A stretch of DNA of 64,000 bases from Microtetraspora fusca (lineage in GTDB: Bacteria > Actinomycetota > Actinomycetes > Streptosporangiales > Streptosporangiaceae). Of the stretch, positions 62,593-64,000 are shown one piece after another (the stretch's first letter is position 1; each line of letters opens with the position of its first letter). The DNA is taken from the NCBI RefSeq assembly GCF_001570365.1, contig NZ_BBYK01000064.1, positions 57,646 to 121,645 on the forward strand, read 5' to 3'. The notes below the pieces were generated by a model. It was not told the DNA's origin and made no database searches. It saw only the letters and a list, made by a program, of their open reading frames with translations. Both the position numbers and the translations under genes were made by a program.

Positions 62593-64000
62593 TCAGTACG
62601 GCCAGGGGAAGCCGAGGCGGTCGGCGTACTCTCGCGAGCTGCCGACGACTCTGGCATAGGTTTTGGGGTCGGTGTGGCGGAGGCGGTCCGCCAGATGGGC
62701 GACCTGGGCGTCGAGGTCGGTGCCGTCGAGCGGGATGACCCATTCGAACTGGAGCCACGGATCGTCGGCATCCCACGATGACGGATGGCGCGGATGCCAG
62801 AAGCTCATGCTGACCGTGTCCTGCTCCTCGTTCCGCGCGGACACGCGACCGAGATCACACTGCCAGGCCGTGAGCGGTTCCGGCTGGTCACGTAGGCGCC
62901 GGTCGAGCTCGCGGGCCAGGCTGCGGGCGGGCCACTCCCATCCGTGGTCGCGTCCGGCCTGGGCGATCGTCGCGGCGTACCGCTCCGCGTGGAAGCGGAA
63001 CGCCGGCAGCGTGACCGTTCCGTCGGGATCGCGCCAGTTGTGCCAGACGACGGTGTCGCCGTCGCGCGCGATGGTGACGTAGAGGGCTCCGCAGCAGCCC
63101 TCGGTGCAGTACGCCTCGGCCAGCCGTACCTCGTGAGGCCGGTCGGTGGCCTCCAGAGCGCCGAGCAGATCCTCCGGCTGGTACGGCAGGCCCTTGTGGA
63201 ACGCTTCCGCGATCACTGGCCGGCCGTTCACCAGCAGCCGGGTCTCGACCGGACCAGACCGGACGGGATCGGGGACGGCGACACGGATGGCCAGCCGGTC
63301 GTGCACTGCCTCGCCCGGCGATGCCGGATCGGAGAGCGGCCTGGTGATGGCGCGGGTCGCCCAGCCTGCCCGCCAGCGGGTCACCTGATCGGCGGAACGC
63401 GCCGCTTCCGCCAGGACCGGTGGCCAGTGCGGGGAGGCGATCAGACGGTCCAGCCGGGTGAGTGTGGCGGCGGGTTCTCCGGTCGGCCAGGGGAGGAGGG
63501 CGGCGGGGCCGGAGCGCAGTTCCTCGGCGAGGGTGAGAAGCGCGGCGAGCAGGTCCAGCTCCGGCCTCGCTTCGGCGGCGTGTACCGCGAAGGCCGCGAT
63601 CGCCCGGCAGACGTCGTGGTATTCGTCCGGGCGGGCCGGATAGCCGTCGGAGGAGCACAGTACCTGCAGAAGCCGGGCGGCGGTGAGGATGGTCTCGTTG
63701 TCGATGGCGGCGGCCTCCTCCAGGGCGTCCGCCAAGGAGACCGCTTCGGCGATCTGTACTGTATCGCTCCCTATCGGATCACGGCCGTCGGTGGCGTGGC
63801 GGAGCAGCCAGCCGATGGCGATCGGGTCGCCGATGCGGCACATCGCCGCTACGGCCCGGGTGCGGGTGAGGGGTGACGCCCGATCGGCCAGCCAGATCAG
63901 GTCGGCCGCCACTTGGGGGATCGTCTCCAGGACATTCACTGCCGTGGGGCCGAGGCAGGGCAGCAGGCCGAGGGTCCGGACGAGCTCGACGTCCTGCGGG
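62593..64000 (-). CDS. Unknown protein, 5' end beyond the window edge
   Basis: The frame is open from the right edge (in-frame QDVELVRTLGLLPCLGPTA is coded before GTG 63939), so the real start lies outside. The visible ~468 residues begin with a helical, HEAT-like part (IWLADRASPLTRTRAVAAMC, IAIGWLLRHATDG). A beta-rich middle follows (IRVAVPDPVRSGPVETRLLV), then AEAYCTEGCCGALYVTIARD, whose three close Cys could bind a metal, and a C-terminal part (FWHPRHPSSWDADDPWLQFE). I recognise no family. It shares strand with the STAND/APH pair but is separated from it by ~480 bases. Confidence 0.8.
   Translation of the reverse strand, partial: PQDVELVRTLGLLPCLGPTAVNVLETIPQVAADLIWLADRASPLTRTRAVAAMCRIGDPIAIGWLLRHATDGRDPIGSDTVQIAEAVSLADALEEAAAIDNETILTAARLLQVLCSSDGYPARPDEYHDVCRAIAAFAVHAAEARPELDLLAALLTLAEELRSGPAALLPWPTGEPAATLTRLDRLIASPHWPPVLAEAARSADQVTRWRAGWATRAITRPLSDPASPGEAVHDRLAIRVAVPDPVRSGPVETRLLVNGRPVIAEAFHKGLPYQPEDLLGALEATDRPHEVRLAEAYCTEGCCGALYVTIARDGDTVVWHNWRDPDGTVTLPAFRFHAERYAATIAQAGRDHGWEWPARSLARELDRRLRDQPEPLTAWQCDLGRVSARNEEQDTVSMSFWHPRHPSSWDADDPWLQFEWVIPLDGTDLDAQVAHLADRLRHTDPKTYARVVGSSREYADRLGFPWPY

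Noticed and set aside
62379..62738. Small frame starting MKPADISRLAG
   Set aside because: There is no ribosome binding site, and half of it is antisense to the unknown gene at 62593-64000. Possibly a remnant, not supportable as a gene.

Overview
The window is high-GC actinobacterial chromosome. The GC-rich third codon positions, frequent GTG starts, leaderless-looking starts, a Mycobacterium-like parA-scpA-scpB-rluB-cmk-der gene order, an lprG-p55 pair, a PucR-controlled proline operon and a SigF-type sigma/anti-sigma module all point to Actinomycetes. The overall content suggests a filamentous genus such as the Streptosporangiales (inference, no search was run).

Layout. 1-8.1 kb is a conserved core cluster on the + strand: ParA-like ATPase, ScpA/ScpB condensin partners, an RluB-type pseudouridine synthase with a long Arg/Asp/Gly-rich extension, chorismate mutase, prephenate dehydrogenase, CMP kinase and the GTPase Der. 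8.2-10.6 kb holds a sensor kinase/LuxR-type regulator pair preceded by a perfect palindrome, then a small membrane protein. 10.7-16.5 kb holds an LprG-like lipoprotein with a P55-like exporter, a MarR regulator, a phosphopantetheinyl transferase, aminopeptidase P and a CBS protein. 16.6-21.5 kb has a secreted subtilase, a stand-alone Smr domain and a Pro/Gly/Trp-repeat membrane protein. 21.6-27.3 kb has dhaKLM, a cyclase-family hydrolase coupled to a ThDP enzyme, and an acyltransferase. 27.4-36.7 kb mixes secreted hydrolases (lipase, zinc carboxypeptidase), a second kinase/regulator pair, alpha/beta and beta-lactamase-type hydrolases and an antibiotic-biosynthesis-type monooxygenase.

36.8-38.2 kb is a small graveyard of toxin-antitoxin genes (a PIN toxin with its centre deleted, an orphan RHH antitoxin, an intact YefM/RelE pair) plus a relic of the neighbouring monooxygenase. 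38.4-42.1 kb is the proline catabolic operon (proline dehydrogenase and P5C dehydrogenase) with a divergent PucR activator. 42.1-45.1 kb has a GH16-type secreted protein and a GT4 glycosyltransferase. 45.4-51.4 kb is a stress-signalling cluster: PAS/GAF/PP2C phosphatase, GAF-ANTAR protein, STAS antagonist, SigF-type sigma factor, HATPase anti-sigma factor, then a type II NADH dehydrogenase. 51.9-54.6 kb has a CBS protein, two paralogous coiled proteins and small membrane proteins.

From 55 kb to the right edge the sequence looks accessory. It contains an HTH protein, tRNA-Pro(GGG) with a strong terminator, a relic of the ndh gene that lies intact 5.7 kb away, an MFS exporter divergent from an XRE regulator with paired operator-like repeats, a frameshifted relic of a membrane oxidoreductase, and a tightly coupled APH-family kinase / STAND NTPase-TPR operon. 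The last gene, of unknown function, runs off the right edge. The APH-STAND pair is the best candidate for an undescribed two-gene system. The TTGGTAGGG-N3-GCCC element shared by the two kinase/regulator promoters is the most interesting regulatory signal.
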